In this document: one piece after another, positions 24,301-38,205 of the stretch
Numbering within the stretch: position 1 is the stretch's first letter
Layout of the letters: each line of letters opens with the position of its first letter
Assembly (NCBI RefSeq): GCF_001640805.2
Contig: NC_066856.1
Coordinates: 17,599,616-17,663,615 of the forward strand
DNA length: 64,000 bases
Direction: 5' to 3'
DNA from: Lates calcarifer
Lineage: Eukaryota; Chordata; Actinopteri; Centropomidae
Translations under genes and position numbers: made by a program
Notes under the pieces: model-generated
The model's input: the letters and a program-made list of their open reading frames with translations, nothing else
Told to the model about the DNA's origin: nothing
Databases searched by the model: none

Positions 24301-26643
24301 CCCTCTCTTGTCAGTTCAGCTTTATTGCTCCTCTCAGTATTGACAGGACACTACATTTATACCACACTGCATTAATACTACAAAATGCAACCTAAATTGC
24401 TTTTTGTGTGCCTGCATCTATACATCCACTCACTATACTGAGTACACTGAATGCCCCTGACACAAATAAATGAATCTATACGAGGTGAAGGAACGATAAG
24501 TGAGGAAGGAGCAGGAGTCTCTCCTGCAAGCCCTCCATCATCCTGTCTCCCAATCACCCACGATGATTGAGGCCAATCAGTAGCATCAGAGCCTACCTTT
24601 TTTTCTACCTCTTTGCTCTCCCCTCTCCTCTATTTGTGACCCACTGTAAAAAGCATTAGCCCTCCACTCAGAATGCAATTCCCCCCACAGAATCTCCCAC
24701 GCTACACCCGCACCTAATTGAGGTTTTTTAAATCCTCCTCTCCTTACCTATGGCTCAATCATGCCGAGATTGTATCATCCATAAACATTGTGGTTTTATG
24801 TGTGTGGGTTTGTGTCTGTGTGTGTGTGTGTGTGTGTGTCTGAGTTAGTGTACGTATATGCAAGCCCAATGCCTGCAAAAATGTGCCCCTTTGCCAAGAG
24901 GAAATATTTTTCTCAGCTTTAAGAGTACAGGCTAGATGTGAAAGGAAAACCTGGGCATGTAGAACCTGAACTTTAAGCTTCATAGTTAATTGAATTTCAT
25001 GACATTTTCATATAAATAATTTTCCATTTTCCACTGTTATCACCAAATTCATATAATACACTAAGGAGTCAAACTAAACCCATTCTGGAAAGCCTTGACG
25101 TTTTATTTTCTTAACACCATGTGCGCTTCAAAAGGTCAGAAAATCATTATTGCTTCTTTACCTGCATGACCCAGAAAGATGTTCATATAATGTTGCTTGT
25201 CCCAGCAGCTGATAAAATGAGTGAATTGGCTTTTGATGTCCTGTGCAGCAGAGGAAACATAGGTGTACACTCTGCAGGAAGTCTTTCAATTTTGTAAGGC
25301 TTGACCTAACTAAAAAACATGTCAAGAATAAGACATCACTGAAAAAACTTGAAGCAATAGTCTACAGCCATGGAAGTGGCTCTACGTTTTTGTAATGTTT
25401 GTACAGAAAAACTAATTGAAGATGTGTAGCATTTGTGGTAAAATAAAAATAAAATGAGAGTTGTCACACTATATGACCTGCTGTATTTTCATGATGTACA
25501 GATTAGTGTGGGTTAACATAACCTACAGGCACCTCCAGCTTGCACACCCTGAGGTCTTTTGGATTGGGTGACACACTTCTGCCCAGGAGATATAGTGAGC
25601 AGTGGCTCAACCATTAGTCACCACAGAGAAGGGTCAGAGCTCTGTCTCGGCTGTCTGCCTGATATTGGCCCACAGAGACTCATCTGGCTCTAATGATAGC
25701 AAGGTGTGAGCCTGTGGACATTTCCTGCCTCACCTGTGACCTTTGTGTTACTTCAGGAATCCGCAACTGCTGGCTTGTGAACAGCATCTGTTCCCTGCCC
25801 CTCCTCAAGAAAAGTCCACGTTTTTACTGTCCATTAGCCAAAATGGCTGAAATACACGTAGAGGATATTTGATGGGATTGTTGGTCTATGACCTTCCACA
25901 TGTGATTTCAGCTGAATAGAGTTAAAGGAAGTATTCTTGTAAAGCTGTAATTGTGATTTATGTTAGTTCATTGTTTTTAATTGGTTTGACTGCTGGAATA
26001 TTTTGGCATTTTTCACAGCAGTCAATGATTGTGATCCCTTTTTAAGAGAAAGGTCATATGCTTTGGCTATGAAACAACACATATTGCTTCTGTGTGAGAC
26101 AGGTCACGCAAGCTGATGAGAACTGATGTGGTAAAACCACCAACCCTACCAGTAATAGCTGCATGACTCTGTCACCTGAGTTGCAGTTGGCATGCACACA
26201 GTTGTATCTATTTAAAGCAATCATAATATCAAAGATTCATCACACGAACCTGTAAACCATCAGCAGCAGTGATAGCTCAATTACCATGGAACATCAGAAA
26301 TATGATGATGAATGATTTATCATAGTGCTGACATCAAAACAGACCTTACAAATTGCTTCACAAAAAATATTAAAATGTAAAAACACAGAAATTAAATGGT
26401 GCCTCCAATTTAAAAATAAAATTCAGGACACAACTAGAGATGGACCTTAGATTGATATATTATCATAAACCCTTGTGTAAACAATGTTATTCTCACATTC
26501 ACATAATTAAGTATTTCCATTTCAGCATCTCACACTAGGCTCACTGTGGAAAACCACATGTATACTCTCTCTTTGTATGCACAAGAGCATGACAACAATC
26601 CTGTCTTTACCCCTTTTCCCCCTCCCCACTGCTGAATTCACTT
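21353..26643. other. AT-rich noncoding DNA
   Basis: No supported gene. It holds small TA runs (about 21481-21491), a (TG)n repeat at 24816-24839, and a GC-richer, low-repeat stretch at about 24480-24780. That stretch has CCAAT-like 'ggccaatcag' and a 7-bp inverted repeat (GCAGGAG/CTCCTGC), and could be regulatory DNA. A telomere-like 'taaccctaaccc' at 23380-23391 is only two units. Confidence 0.45.
24816..24839. repeat. (TG)n microsatellite
   Basis: About twelve TG units with a looser TG-rich stretch upstream. The CA-strand frame (HTHTHTQTQT) is an artefact of this repeat. Confidence 0.9.
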
Positions 26644-26901
26644 TGTAATGACCCTCTTGCCCACTCAGGTGTGCCTTGTTCTTTTTTGTCTTGCATTTTA
26701 TTGGTGGGCGGGGCTGCCCGGTCACTTCAACTGGAAACACCTGGGCCCAATGCTCCTCAGGCACTATAAAAGGTTCACTGCCCTTTTTTTTTTTTTTTTT
26801 TGCTGCTCACTAAGATCCCTCCTCACCAGTCATGCTGAGCTCCACATTTTAATTTATTTTCTGGCTAAAATAAGCTCATATATCAGTAAATAAATGTCTC
26901 T
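26644..26901 (+). mobile_element. LTR-like insertion, possible solo LTR
   Basis: A compact promoter-plus-terminator unit unlike its AT-rich surroundings. It starts TGTAATGACC at 26644 and has a GC box (gggcgggg, 26706-26713), 'tggaaacacctgggcc', a TATA box (TATAAAAGG, 26765-26773), a long T run (26784-26801), and AATAAA (26889-26894) about 120 bases after the TATA box. That spacing suits a retroelement LTR with a short R region. CACTT occurs directly before TG at 26639-26643 and again at 26902-26906, which could be a 5-bp target duplication, although the right end then lacks the usual CA. No gag-pol or second LTR is present. An old nonautonomous element with its own promoter is the main alternative. 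Confidence 0.4.
26706..26773 (+). promoter_or_regulatory. GC box plus TATA box promoter motif
   Basis: A consensus Sp1-type box (26706-26713) lies 52 bases upstream of a consensus TATA box (26765-26773); transcription would start near 26795-26800, inside the T run. The motif sits in the LTR-like insertion and no host gene follows, so it is most simply the promoter of that element. Confidence 0.4.
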
Positions 26902-29081
26902 CACTTTATTTTCTGTGGTGCTTAAGCCAGTCATCACATCTATTTATATCTTTCCAAGACAATTATATGTGTTCACACCATCCAATTTTTGTTGTTTGTT
27001 TTTTGATCAGCCTTACTGCCCCAGTTCAAGACATGTAAGTGCTGATGGTGAATGCTTGAATGCATATACAGTAAAAGTCCTAGACTATTTGGGCATGGGC
27101 TTAAAATAACCTTTCCCAGAAACTAGTTTGATGTGACAGTAAAAGCAATGCATTCCATTAGGTGACACTGAATTTGGCCACCTCCCACCCTCCACCATGT
27201 TCAAAGACCAAAACACTTTTCAGTTGCAGCACCTGTTTTTGTTGTTGTTGTTTTTTAACTGGCAAACCTTTAATAATAGTAGTTGCATGGAGCAGCCACT
27301 TCAGATTCTCAAACCACCCACTGTGATAAAACCAAGTAACTTGAGGTTTTGGTTCTGTTCCTTAGACTTCCTTGGACTGATGCTTGATATGGTCATTTAT
27401 GTGTTGAGTGGTTTTCATGACTCTTCAAATCTCAAACATTATTAAAGAGCGATTGTGAATGACCTATGACTAATTCCGTTTCAGCCATAAAATCCTGAGA
27501 ATGAAACTGATGGAAACACTGGGAAATGGTCTAACTCCACAATGCAGTAACATACATTACAGATTTTACACACTATTTTCTGACATATATAATGTGTTTA
27601 GAGACAATTCTCTGGATTTGCTTTACACAGACTTGAACAGGGAACACCTGGTCAATATTAGCAGCACTCAGAAGCCAGTGATTCCTCCCCACCCCTCACA
27701 ACTCACAATGCATGTAGCTTTTGTGCTGTGTATTTGAGTTTGTCCACTCTAACAATAGACATGTCTTGATGATAACTGCACTCATACATTTAGCACTGAC
27801 TTTCACAAATTCACTCCATTCTTTGTCCTTGCTCTCTATATTGTTTGTTGTGTATTGTCCTTGCTGTGGCCAGGGAACCTGTCATACGAGCATAAGGTTA
27901 GGAGTTCTAAATGAATTCACAAAAAATATTTTCATCAAAACCATTTCTAAGGTTTGAATTTGCCAAATGAGGCAAAGCTGCCACAAACCACCAAGGACAA
28001 TAAAGGCATTTCACTCACACATATTCAAAGTTAACAAGGAGAAATACAAAGTTCAGCAGCAGGACACTGGATGACAAGTCACAAAAGCTGTTCAGAAAAG
28101 TACCTCCATCTAAGTCAGTGTGACTAATGTTTACAACTCTTTGTTGTTTGAAACAAGACATTCTGGTCTCTTAATAGACTGAATGTGAAGTGCAAAACAC
28201 TGATGGTTGTGGTTTCTGTAAATGGAATGTGTATAAACCATATCTGGGTATTATACAATAAGAGACACTATAAATGAGCAGTGTTTTTAGCAAATTTTCT
28301 ATCCTACCAGGTACCTGATTACAGATAATTACATTCACCTTGCACCCCTGGTGTAAATCAGTTCCTGATTAGATGGCTGGAATATAAACCAGCAGGCTGT
28401 TGGATCCATACGGACCCCAAATTAGAATCACCCACTCTCGAATCATCAGCTTTATCTGTCAAATGTGTTTGTCTCTAACAAATCAGTACATTGCCAGTGT
28501 TTTTCTTTACAGAAGGATAATCTGGAAAGTGGAGCATTTTGCTCTGTTTTGTGTACCACACTAGGTTTGGGTTGGAAGTTGTTTTTGTACTTCATTCCAA
28601 AACTTCAGCCTGCTCACTTAGATTTTGATTGGAAGAGTGCCATGCCTTCTTTAAGTTTATAATGAGTGTTTTCTCTCAGAGACGACACTGAGTTAAAAAA
28701 TAAAGTTGCTGTGTTTTGCATTCATTTAGTATTCCAAGGAAAAACTAAATACAGTTTACTTACAGCAATACTCAAATTACACTACTGCTGTGAGAAGACT
28801 AAGTTCTATTTTTTTTCCTTCTCCTTCTGAATTCTCATTGACAGCAGGGAGTATTGAGCATTTATTAGCTTCTTTTTTGATATGAACTTTTTGAAGAACA
28901 AACTGCAGTAACAGTTGAGGAGAAGTTCAGTTTGCAGTGCCATCACAGAAAACCACATTCATCACATGCAACAGTGGACAAAATCCATTCACTTTCATTT
29001 ATTATACTAGCAGGTTCTATTTGCTGCTGTATATCTTATGTGACAGCAGAATTAATAAAATGAACCGATTCAGACATGTGA

Positions 29082-29084
<3 letters not shown>

Positions 29085-29112
<28 letters not shown>
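29085..29112. repeat. Poly(T) run, 28 bases
   Basis: Uninterrupted T run. It could be the tail of a reverse-strand retroposon, but no body was recognised downstream. Confidence 0.85.
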
Positions 29113-31138
29113 GTTAATACAGTTCATCATAACCAAGACTTTCAGCTTTTGAGGCTCACAGTGGAATATGAGAATGAGATTCAAAACAAGGCATTTAAAA
29201 CAGAATTAGATGAGGTGTGCGAATATTTTAGCATATTATCAAATGTATCCACTATCAGGGAGCTGTTTAATTTCGAGGATACATTTTTCTTTTGCTAAGC
29301 AGATCTATTCTTTTATGAGATCCTACACTCCACCTGACTGATCAGTAATTGTTTTTCCACACTAAACCAGGCAGTGATTTACTGTCTTCCCTTCCCCTTT
29401 TCTGTTCTTGTCATCCGTTACAATGAAAAGAAATACACATGTACAGACATTTTTTAAGAAACTGGCACAGTTTAGCAGGGGTGGTCTGCTTCCAGGCACC
29501 ATGATATTGAGCAAGAAGTATTCGGCAGACCAGATTTGATGAGGATGACTTTAATTGAAAATGGCATGGAAAACTTCGCACTAATCCTGTTGTTCCACTG
29601 AAGCACTGCATGGAGAGACTGCAGGAAAGTGACTGACAGCTGCTGTGGCTGCCTCCCAGTCAAATATGGTATTTAGAAGTCTGCTCACAAAATGTACTAT
29701 CCACCATTAGCAAGAGGTGACACTCATCAAAATCTAAATCTATAAAAAACGTAATATTCAAAATGATAGAGGAACGTGCCGGTGCTTCGTGTATGAGACA
29801 TTTTTCGTAAATGAAGTGTTGGAATATGGTGCACACAACATGCATAACTCTCATCAAATGATCACATCTGATGGAACCAGCTGATTCAATTAAAATTTTA
29901 TAATTACTCCCATTACTTCCAATCATAATGAATATTGTGTTTTACCCATTTACATGTTGCCATGTTGCTTTTATTTCATTATGTGAGAAGGCAAAATTGA
30001 AAGACTGTGGCAATCTTCTTACTCACAGCTTGCATTATCAATTAATAGGCAGGATTTGGTTTCAGGACCTGATGACTGTGACAAGCTTCTTTTCATTCAC
30101 CTTGAGATTTTAGTGGAACTGCCCAGTTTCAATGCTGCATTACCTGTCAGTGTTATATAGCATAATCAAAGGCTTACACTGAGATTATTGACTAGAAAAT
30201 TCTAAACACTGCATTCAAAATATAAATAAATATAAAATGACTGTTAGATAAAAGATCATAATCAAAGTACAGCTAAATCAACTGAGAAATTCTAATTAAT
30301 ATTTAGGAAATTAAATGAATCATTTGTCACAACACCAATAAAACCAAACATGGGGCTGGATTGGATTTAGCATGCTATTTTATACTTTTAATTTACTTTT
30401 CCAAGTTGTTTGTCAAGGGAAATTAAAGTTGTGGGTTTCTTAAGAGTCACAGACAGTTTCGTTGCACAGTCTCACTTTGACATTTTAGACATTTAGTTCT
30501 CCCTCTACTCTAACAGACTCAACAATAACACCAAACATCTGGAAGGAGAAATAATTACACAAATTCGATCCAAAACAATTTGACAACTAAGTTTAACCAC
30601 ATCAGCATAAGTTCAACACCAAACCCATGAAACTTTCTGCCACAATTGAAACATTTCATTTTAGCACTTCTACATTAAAAAAAATAACCCAAACCAGATG
30701 TTTTAGTGGTTTGTTCATAACTGATGATTTTAAAATGCCAGTTTACATATGTCAAAGTCACTGACATGCACAGAAACAGTAACCAAACTTATATGATGAA
30801 GTACAGGTGTCAGACCTGATCCAAAGCTGGTAAAGGCTAAGGTAAAATTTCAGCAACTGAAATAAAGTCATTTAAAATGCCTAAATTGTTATTATATTAG
30901 CTACACTTCTTATATGTATAAATTATTCACCCAATTAAGTTTAATGTCAGTGTCTTTACCATCTTTGCAGGAATAATCTGCAGGGCACTTATACTGAACA
31001 ACACAACACCACAACTGTGAAGAATAAAACTGAAAAGTCATGTTAGCACACACAGGAGGTCTGTATATAATTTAAAAGCTTTTATGGGGATACATTTTCA
31101 GAGGATATTAACTCTAAACCTGATGTTTGACCCTCAAA

Positions 31139-31154
31139 ACAACAACAACAACAA
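31139..31154. repeat. (CAA)n microsatellite
   Basis: Five CAA units. Confidence 0.85.
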
Positions 31155-34100
31155 AATCCTTGCTTTTTGACTTTGCTGCAGTTTTCTCATATTTCAATAT
31201 TACTTTTACAGGCTGAGAGCAGACAGGCATCTCTCTCTCTGAGGGGATATAAGCCGAGGTGAAACTTGCATCCTCCGTATAATTCTTTGGTGTTTACACT
31301 GTGATTTGAGTTGCTTCTCATTTTATTTCACAGAGCAGCTTTATGACAGACTTGTTTGAGACGAGCATTAAAGTGTCAAGAGACGAATAAGCTTTCATTT
31401 TAGAGCCATCTGACATTTTTAGAGCTACAGTGTAGAATCCATATCCACCTTTAAAGCCTCTTTTTTCTGCACAGCAGGCTATTCTTCAGAGAAGAAAATT
31501 AGATGGTACTTTGTGAGCCAGCTGCCTATGACTTATTAGTGATGAAAAAGATGGAATTGAATCGGCATATAATTGTTCACAGTTACACACAATGTGCCCA
31601 CCTGACAAGGATGATTTGGTACCATGGCTCAGATATATTCTTAATCCTCTGAGATTAGAGATTAGAATCCTTTTTTCTTGTAAACTTGTTCTGATTGTGA
31701 CATATTGTGTGCAAAGCTGATCATTTGAGTCTGAGAGTAGCAAAAGAAAAAAGGGCCTTGCATTAAAATAATACTATTGAGATTTTAACATATCACAGCA
31801 AATTCAATGGAACTGTCTTCTACTTAACTGTAGTGAAACCCTAGTTTTGGTACCAATACAAAGCTATACCTTTTTCAGGACATTACTTTGCGGTATATAG
31901 ACATTTCTTTCAACATAACTTTTTCTTTTTCATTTAACAAAAAAGCCAAACTTCTACTCAGCAGTACCAGTACTGTTATTTTAGACTGTATTCCTTAAAG
32001 TTTATCCTCATCTTCAGACATTTGAGCAAGATACTTAGAATAGGCTCATGTAATCAGGTTTCAGTCTTTCTGCTTTTAGAGAGAACCATATAGCCTAAAT
32101 AGCCCACAGCCTGTGATTTTGGTTTTGTACTTTTGTGTAACAGCTTTGAGCTGTAGAATAAATCTGAATTCTGATCATGAAAAAACATTAACAGCCTCTC
32201 ACTGGCTTTTAATGTTACTACATACACATTTTGCTCAGTAGCAAAAATGGCCCATGGTTAAAAACCTCAAGCCCAGCCTTTATATGAACTCTTGGATTTA
32301 TCATTTGGCCCAACGCATGCATCTTCATTCTTGGCAACTTGACCTTTAGGCAAAAGAATCCTGCTTCAAGTGAGACAAATCTATCAGAACTGTCCTGATC
32401 CATTCTTTTCGGTGTCATTTCTTTTTTTAATGCTGCTTACAGGTATTACAGACTGCAGGTCATCCATGTGCAATGTACTGTATACAGTACAAACTGACTA
32501 CTGAATACTGTTCAAAGCTGAGAGTAAAAATTAACTTGATTTGTTAACAGTCCTGAACATTTCTCATCATTTTCACATGATAATGTTGAGGACAAGCAAA
32601 CATTTAGGTGAATGATGGAATGTAATTTCACAACTGTGTTTATCCTTGCACACCATTATCCTTCAATGAACTGTTTCATTCTAATTTGGAGAGCTAAATG
32701 CAGCCTGCAGAGCTACATATCCAGCAGTCAAGTCAAATTAGGTCAAATCCATTCCCAAAGCACTTTAAACAGATTTGTCAAGAATTGTTTTAAAGGAAAC
32801 AAAAGAAGAGAATGCTTTCTAAAAAAAAAAAACAAGATAAAAATAATGGATAATAAAACAAGAGATAAAAAGAAGAAGAAACTGAATAAATATATCACTA
32901 ACGTCTCAGAAATGGGGCCAGAGATGTGTGTGTGAGTGTGTGATGGGTATGAAAGGGAATACAAATCAGAAACCATGAGCCCAATCTGATCTGTGTTGTT
33001 CATATAATTTGGTTCCAAGGAATAAAATCAGCAGGTTGAGTTGACCTCCACTTTACTTGCACATGTTAATGTGTAAAACACATTTAATATAGTGTATAAA
33101 CCATATGAATTAACTGTCATATCAGTGCAAGCACTGCACTTAGCCATACAGTTTCAGCAGCTTTATGTTTCAATAAATTTGAAAGGGATTTTATCCTGCA
33201 GCACTGTAGCTAATGCATCTTTCCCAGCACTGAAAAAATGGACATTTGGGTGATGAATCATCCTGCACTTTTTTGGTGCAGGTTTCAATTTTCTCTTTAT
33301 TGTACAATCAAGAGAGGATAATTAATTTAGCAGTGTGCAAAGTTGGCTAGCTTACACTGTACATAAATCACTCTGCTGTTATTCTTAAGCGGTTTGATCA
33401 GCATATTTTGAGAAGTACTTCATACTGTGATAAATCAAATTGACTATAACATCTTAGTTAAAGCTGCACTTGGCAAATTTTTAAATGTAAAATAATACTA
33501 AACCAGTAAAAAAAATTATAGTGGTTCAGTGCTTTAGGTGCTTAATCCACTGTTTTTGCTGCTTACTGTTTTCTTATGAGCTTCTGTGGTTCTAAAAACT
33601 TCCCATCTGCACTAAATAAGACCCTGTAAATTTGCCTTATTTGCCTAAGTGAAATGTTTTTTATTGGGTATAGGCACTTCATTTGTTCCATCTAGCTCAA
33701 GTCTTTTCCCCTCTTGTCCCTTTGCTATAAAAGTGATCACAGGAGTAAACATGAGTGCATTGGGTGCAGTTTGCTGATATCAAATTACATGACGTCTGGG
33801 AATTGAGGTTAAAGTTTTTATACAAATTACTCCTTGGTGCATTTTAAAGTTATGGTATCATTCAAAAAGAACTAAAAAGTAAAGCAATGAGTATTATTTA
33901 TGGATTTGCGGGATTGTTATTAATGATATGGCTCATATGACAGAATGAGTCCAGTATGCTTCAGGTGAAAAAGAATACATAAATATCAACACTTATCTGT
34001 TCACAAGCAAAACAATCTTAATGTAGTATGTAGTAATGTTGTATGTGGGACTAAATTATTCACTTTTTGGCTTCCTTTCCCTCATTGTGGGGTCTGCTGG

Positions 34101-35648
34101 ATGTTTCTTTTTCACTTTAAGCATATACTGTATCCTAACTTTCCCCTCCTGATATCATTGTAACTCACAAATTTGCAAATATACACCTGTAAATGGTGCA
34201 ATGATAGCACATCTGCAGTGTGAGAGTATCCCTGAATAAGTTATGGAGGGATTATACTGAACTTATGTCTAAAGTGTCCCAGTAAGTGATGTAATGAATT
34301 CAGCCCTGTAGAATTCTGTAATTATCATAACACAATATCTTAAAAATCGAATTTACACGTATTTACCATTTAAGAGCTACTGCTTGAAGGACCAACAGAC
34401 CTTCCTTTTCCAGATTTTCAAATATGTAGAAGAAAACAAAAATCATCTTCCTGACCACAGTGAATTTCCCGTTGAAGTAGATTAGATGAGCTACTTACTG
34501 TACTCATTATTGTAAAGGCCATCTGACCTGCTTGGGTGTGCCTGGTGGTTTGCTCTTGCTGCCTCAAGGTGTCATTAAACTGATTTTTGCCTGGACACCT
34601 TTATGTTGTGTGGCAAACAAAACAACAACAACTCAGAGCAACTGGGTGCTCCTTAACTACCATAAACCACCAGAGAGCATCTCACCATGCTGTGCATAAT
34701 TTCTCTTTATGGTTCACTGCTTTCACTGATTTCCACCTACAGTCTCTTTTTGCATTTTAGTTTCTATTTTAAATATCCAGTTATTTTGAATGTATCTTTT
34801 GCATCTCTGCCCTACAAGCTAGTCATGACAGTATCTTCCCACACACCAAACATAACAGTGATAATGAACAATACTACAAAACAGCATATTAATTTTAACA
34901 ATGTGTTTGAACATTTAATGCAAACAGTTATTAAATCTTCATTTCTACAACAGCCACTTAAGACTTAAGCTACATGTTTAAGATTCAAGAAAGAATATGA
35001 TCATGGTTAAATATTGAAGAAAGCCTAAGATGACTGGTGGTGTTTCAGATGGGATGCCACAGGTGCCACATGCCCCTCAACCCTAACACCCTTCATTTCT
35101 ACTGTAATATGAGCATAAATGTGGTACTTGATTTTGGCCTTGGATTTTAATTATGTACTGTATAATCATCCAGTATGATCAGTCATACTCCGGATCAGTC
35201 TGTCTTGTCTTGGAATTAAAACACTAACATTGAGTCAATTGTAAAATGCAGCTAGACAGTTAGATGATGCAGATGAATGTTCTAAATAAAGAATCTGTTA
35301 CCAGGACAGTTCAGATGTTTGTTATGATAGAGTGACCCAATTGCGTACAAGACTATTACATATTCTTCATCAAATACATTTCCCTTATAAGACATCTATC
35401 TTCTCCTACATGCTCAGTAATTACATATTTCTGAACTAGCAGTAAGTCAGAATCCTGAAAAATAAATGCAACAAGATGCAACTTGCTCCCATTAAGCACA
35501 ACTGGCTACAAAGACATTGGTGGCAGGGAGAAATAATTACATTTCTCTCTAATGGTTTTATGTTTTGTAGATATGTTTATGCAGCTCCAAACAAGTGTCT
35601 GAATCTCAGTATCCCCACTTTTTAAATTCAGTGTTGTTGTGTGCAAGG

Positions 35649-35663
35649 TTTTTTTTTTTTTTT
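35649..35663. repeat. Poly(T) run
   Basis: Fifteen T. The AAAAAAA-bearing frames on the other strand come from it. Confidence 0.85.
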
Positions 35664-36940
35664 GACCTCTACGCATATTTGCACCATCATAAATCTGGCT
35701 ATGGGGAGAGACATGCTCTGAATGCACTGCTTGCCATGTAAATCAATCACTCCTGTAGGGGGTAGAAACCCACACATCATCAGTACTGTTGCTGAATACT
35801 GAGCTGTAGTATCATTCTTTAGTACCAAGTTCTCAACTGTGGTTTTGTTGTATACAGGGGCAAAGAACCCTGTTAACCCAGTGCATGTATTTCTGTATCT
35901 AAAAATGAGCTCAAAGTATCATTGTACACTCAATATATTCTGATAAGCATACTCAAAACATATTTAGTAAATTTAAACTATTGTGCTTGGCTATGAGTAA
36001 CATGGCTAATCCCACATAGCCAGCTATTTACTGTTTTATCTGTACTCATTGCAAGGACATCAGACTTGTAAATGTGTGTAAAGCAATGAATGTTATTAGA
36101 ATATCAGAATTTTAAACTTTCTTTTGAGAAACAAGATCCATGGAAATGAGGAGGTGAAGATTCCAAGTAAAGATACTCCACTACTCCACTCCAAAATGAT
36201 TCACATGTACTAATTTGTCATGTAAAAATAGCAGAAACAATATCTGAGAAACTCTGACAAATATTTAGAGAGAGACATTTGAAATGCAAATCGTCAAACA
36301 GATAATGTCATAGGAAAGCTTCTAATTCAATTGTCTTTGTGCCAGTGTTTTATTTTATCTTCCAGATTTTTGTTTCAAGGGCAGCCATTTTTGTGCAAGT
36401 TATATTCTCAGAAGTTTTAGAATGACTCCTTTTACAATGAGGTTTTACAATGTCAGTGTTAAATTTGGTGAGATGTTAGGGGCTCATCACTTAAATTAAG
36501 CTAACCTCTGAGACAGACACACATACAGGGACTAAAGTGGCCCATTTTGGCTGAAATGCCCCCCTTTGACAAAACTAGCAAATAACAAAAGATAATATTG
36601 CTGCTGCTATTGGAATACAAAACACTCTGATTTATTTGTCATTAATTTCTTTCACTGACTAAAATGAGAAGGAACTTGGCACTCTTCACCTTTTCTCTTT
36701 GTCTGCAAATGAACAGAATGTAAGCTGTTTCTCATTGTTGATTTATTACTGTATTTTATTTTTGCCTGAAACAAAATTTCTAAGACCATTTTACTCCTAA
36801 TTGGATCTATTTAACTGTTAATAAGAACCCATTATGGAGGCAGTATTTGTATTAGCTTACACGGTCAGTCTTTTCTAAGGGCCCCAGAGGAAGTCAAAAG
36901 GGTGACATTTATTAAGCCACCCTGGCAGAAATAACCGTTT

Positions 36941-36969
36941 TTGTTGTTGTTGTTGTTGTTGTTGTTGTT
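36941..36969. repeat. (TTG)n microsatellite
   Basis: About nine perfect TTG units ending in TTTTGC. Confidence 0.9.
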
Positions 36970-37293
36970 TTGCAGCATTATAATGCAAATGTGTTGTTGG
37001 ACTGGTCTACAAAAACAAATTTAGTTTTGGCTCATAAGAGCAAAATAGTTATACCCCTATATCACTTTGTAGCAGATTTCTACTTTTTGAATTGCAACTG
37101 AAGTGTACCTTAAATTATCCACTGAGTATTTAGATTCAGAATAAATATTAAACAAAATGTATCAGCATAGTGAAAAACTGGATTAGCTGTGGACAATTTG
37201 AATGTTTATAAGGACTTTCCTTTGGGGATCTAGTTTTGGAGGGGTGGAATAACTGCATGAATATTTGCCACTGCCATTGGAAACTGTATTATT

Positions 37294-37307
37294 GGGGGGG
37301 CGGGGGG
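37294..37307 (+). repeat. G7CG6 run
   Basis: Seven G, one C, six G. The run is too short for a standard four-tract G-quadruplex but is strikingly G-rich against its surroundings. Confidence 0.8.
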
Positions 37308-37989
37308 CATCCATGTTTTTCTCCTGTTTTTTTCCAAGTTGGACCACTGTAATGCACAGAGGCTGTAAATACAACCCACCATCTGTGAATGTCTGACTTC
37401 CAAGTGTGAGTGCAATGAAGAATAAGCCTGTGTAGTTGAGATACCAGCCCTAAGCCAATGTATAGGATAAATGTGGGTTGTGGTTGTTGTTTTTGTTGAC
37501 ATTATATAAAATATTGGTGCTGCCTGCAAGCACTTTGCAGAAGTCTTTCAGCATTATAGGGGACATGCTAGTGTGTATCCTTTCCTTTAAAAACAACTGT
37601 GAGGGGCTCCGTGGTTCCTGGTGGACACTAACTCTAAGTGTGAGTGACAGAGATGACAGTAGGTCATCCTTTCAGTTGAAACATGTTTTTCAAATTGAAT
37701 GACAGAATGACAATAAAATTGCCGGGTAGTGTTTTCCCATGTCGATACAACACATGAACAATTTTCACCCCCACAAGACAAAGCAACCGTTTGAAAAGAT
37801 GTGATGACACCTACTGTAGAAGAGAAAAGATTGATGGCTTGAAACTCTGCAGGTGGTGGACAAAATTTCAGGAAAACACTGCATGATAGTGCACTCCAAA
37901 ACAATAGCCATTCACTAAGATTCCTTGATTCTTTTTGTTGAGATTGCAACAGAAAGCTTCAAATAAATTATAGCTTTTTTACTTCAAAC

Positions 37990-38205
37990 TGTGATTTTGT
38001 GTCTTTGATACTATGATGCCCCAAGGGGGAAATTAAACTTTTAAAAGACTGTTGTTCCACAGAGAGTTGAGATCCAGCAGAACCAAACTTATTGATCGCT
38101 CCGCATAGGGATTTAGCGTCCTGCTCAAGGACACTCAAGCAGGCCGCTTTGCTGTCATGGGTGCTTGAATCTGGGACATCTGGGTGAAGGATGGTCACAC
38201 TAATT
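37990..38205 (+). repeat. Diverged teleost dispersed repeat
   Basis: Ordered motifs match a widespread teleost short repeat as I remember it: 'ccccaagggggaaattaaac' near 38020, 'cctgctcaaggacactcaag' near 38121, then 'tgcttgaatctgggacatct' near 38162 followed by 'gggtg'. The last motif resembles the tRNA-like 'ggattTGAACcyggg' signature seen at the end of several fish SINE-like repeats. It is the same order in which these motifs occur in intact copies. The family name is not certain. Confidence 0.5.

Larger units (their letters stand above)
26907..37985. other. AT-rich noncoding DNA, about 11 kb
   Basis: No gene supported. Contents seen: (TTG)n and T runs near 27239-27256, T28 at 29085-29112, (CAA)n at 31139-31154, an A-rich tract with AAG repeats at 32820-32880, T15 at 35649-35663, (TTG)n at 36941-36969, and a G-rich run at 37294-37307. 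A diverged small-repeat end lies near 33461. The longest frames here (107 and 120 codons) have no splice context, no recognisable domains and lengths expected by chance. Confidence 0.5.

Noticed and set aside
32612..32935. 107-codon + strand frame rich in Lys
   Set aside because: The Lys-rich part comes from an A-rich/AAG low-complexity tract at 32820-32880.
37587..37949. 120-codon - strand frame, Cys- and Ser-rich
   Set aside because: Length is within chance expectation, with no splice sites at sensible positions and no recognisable domain.
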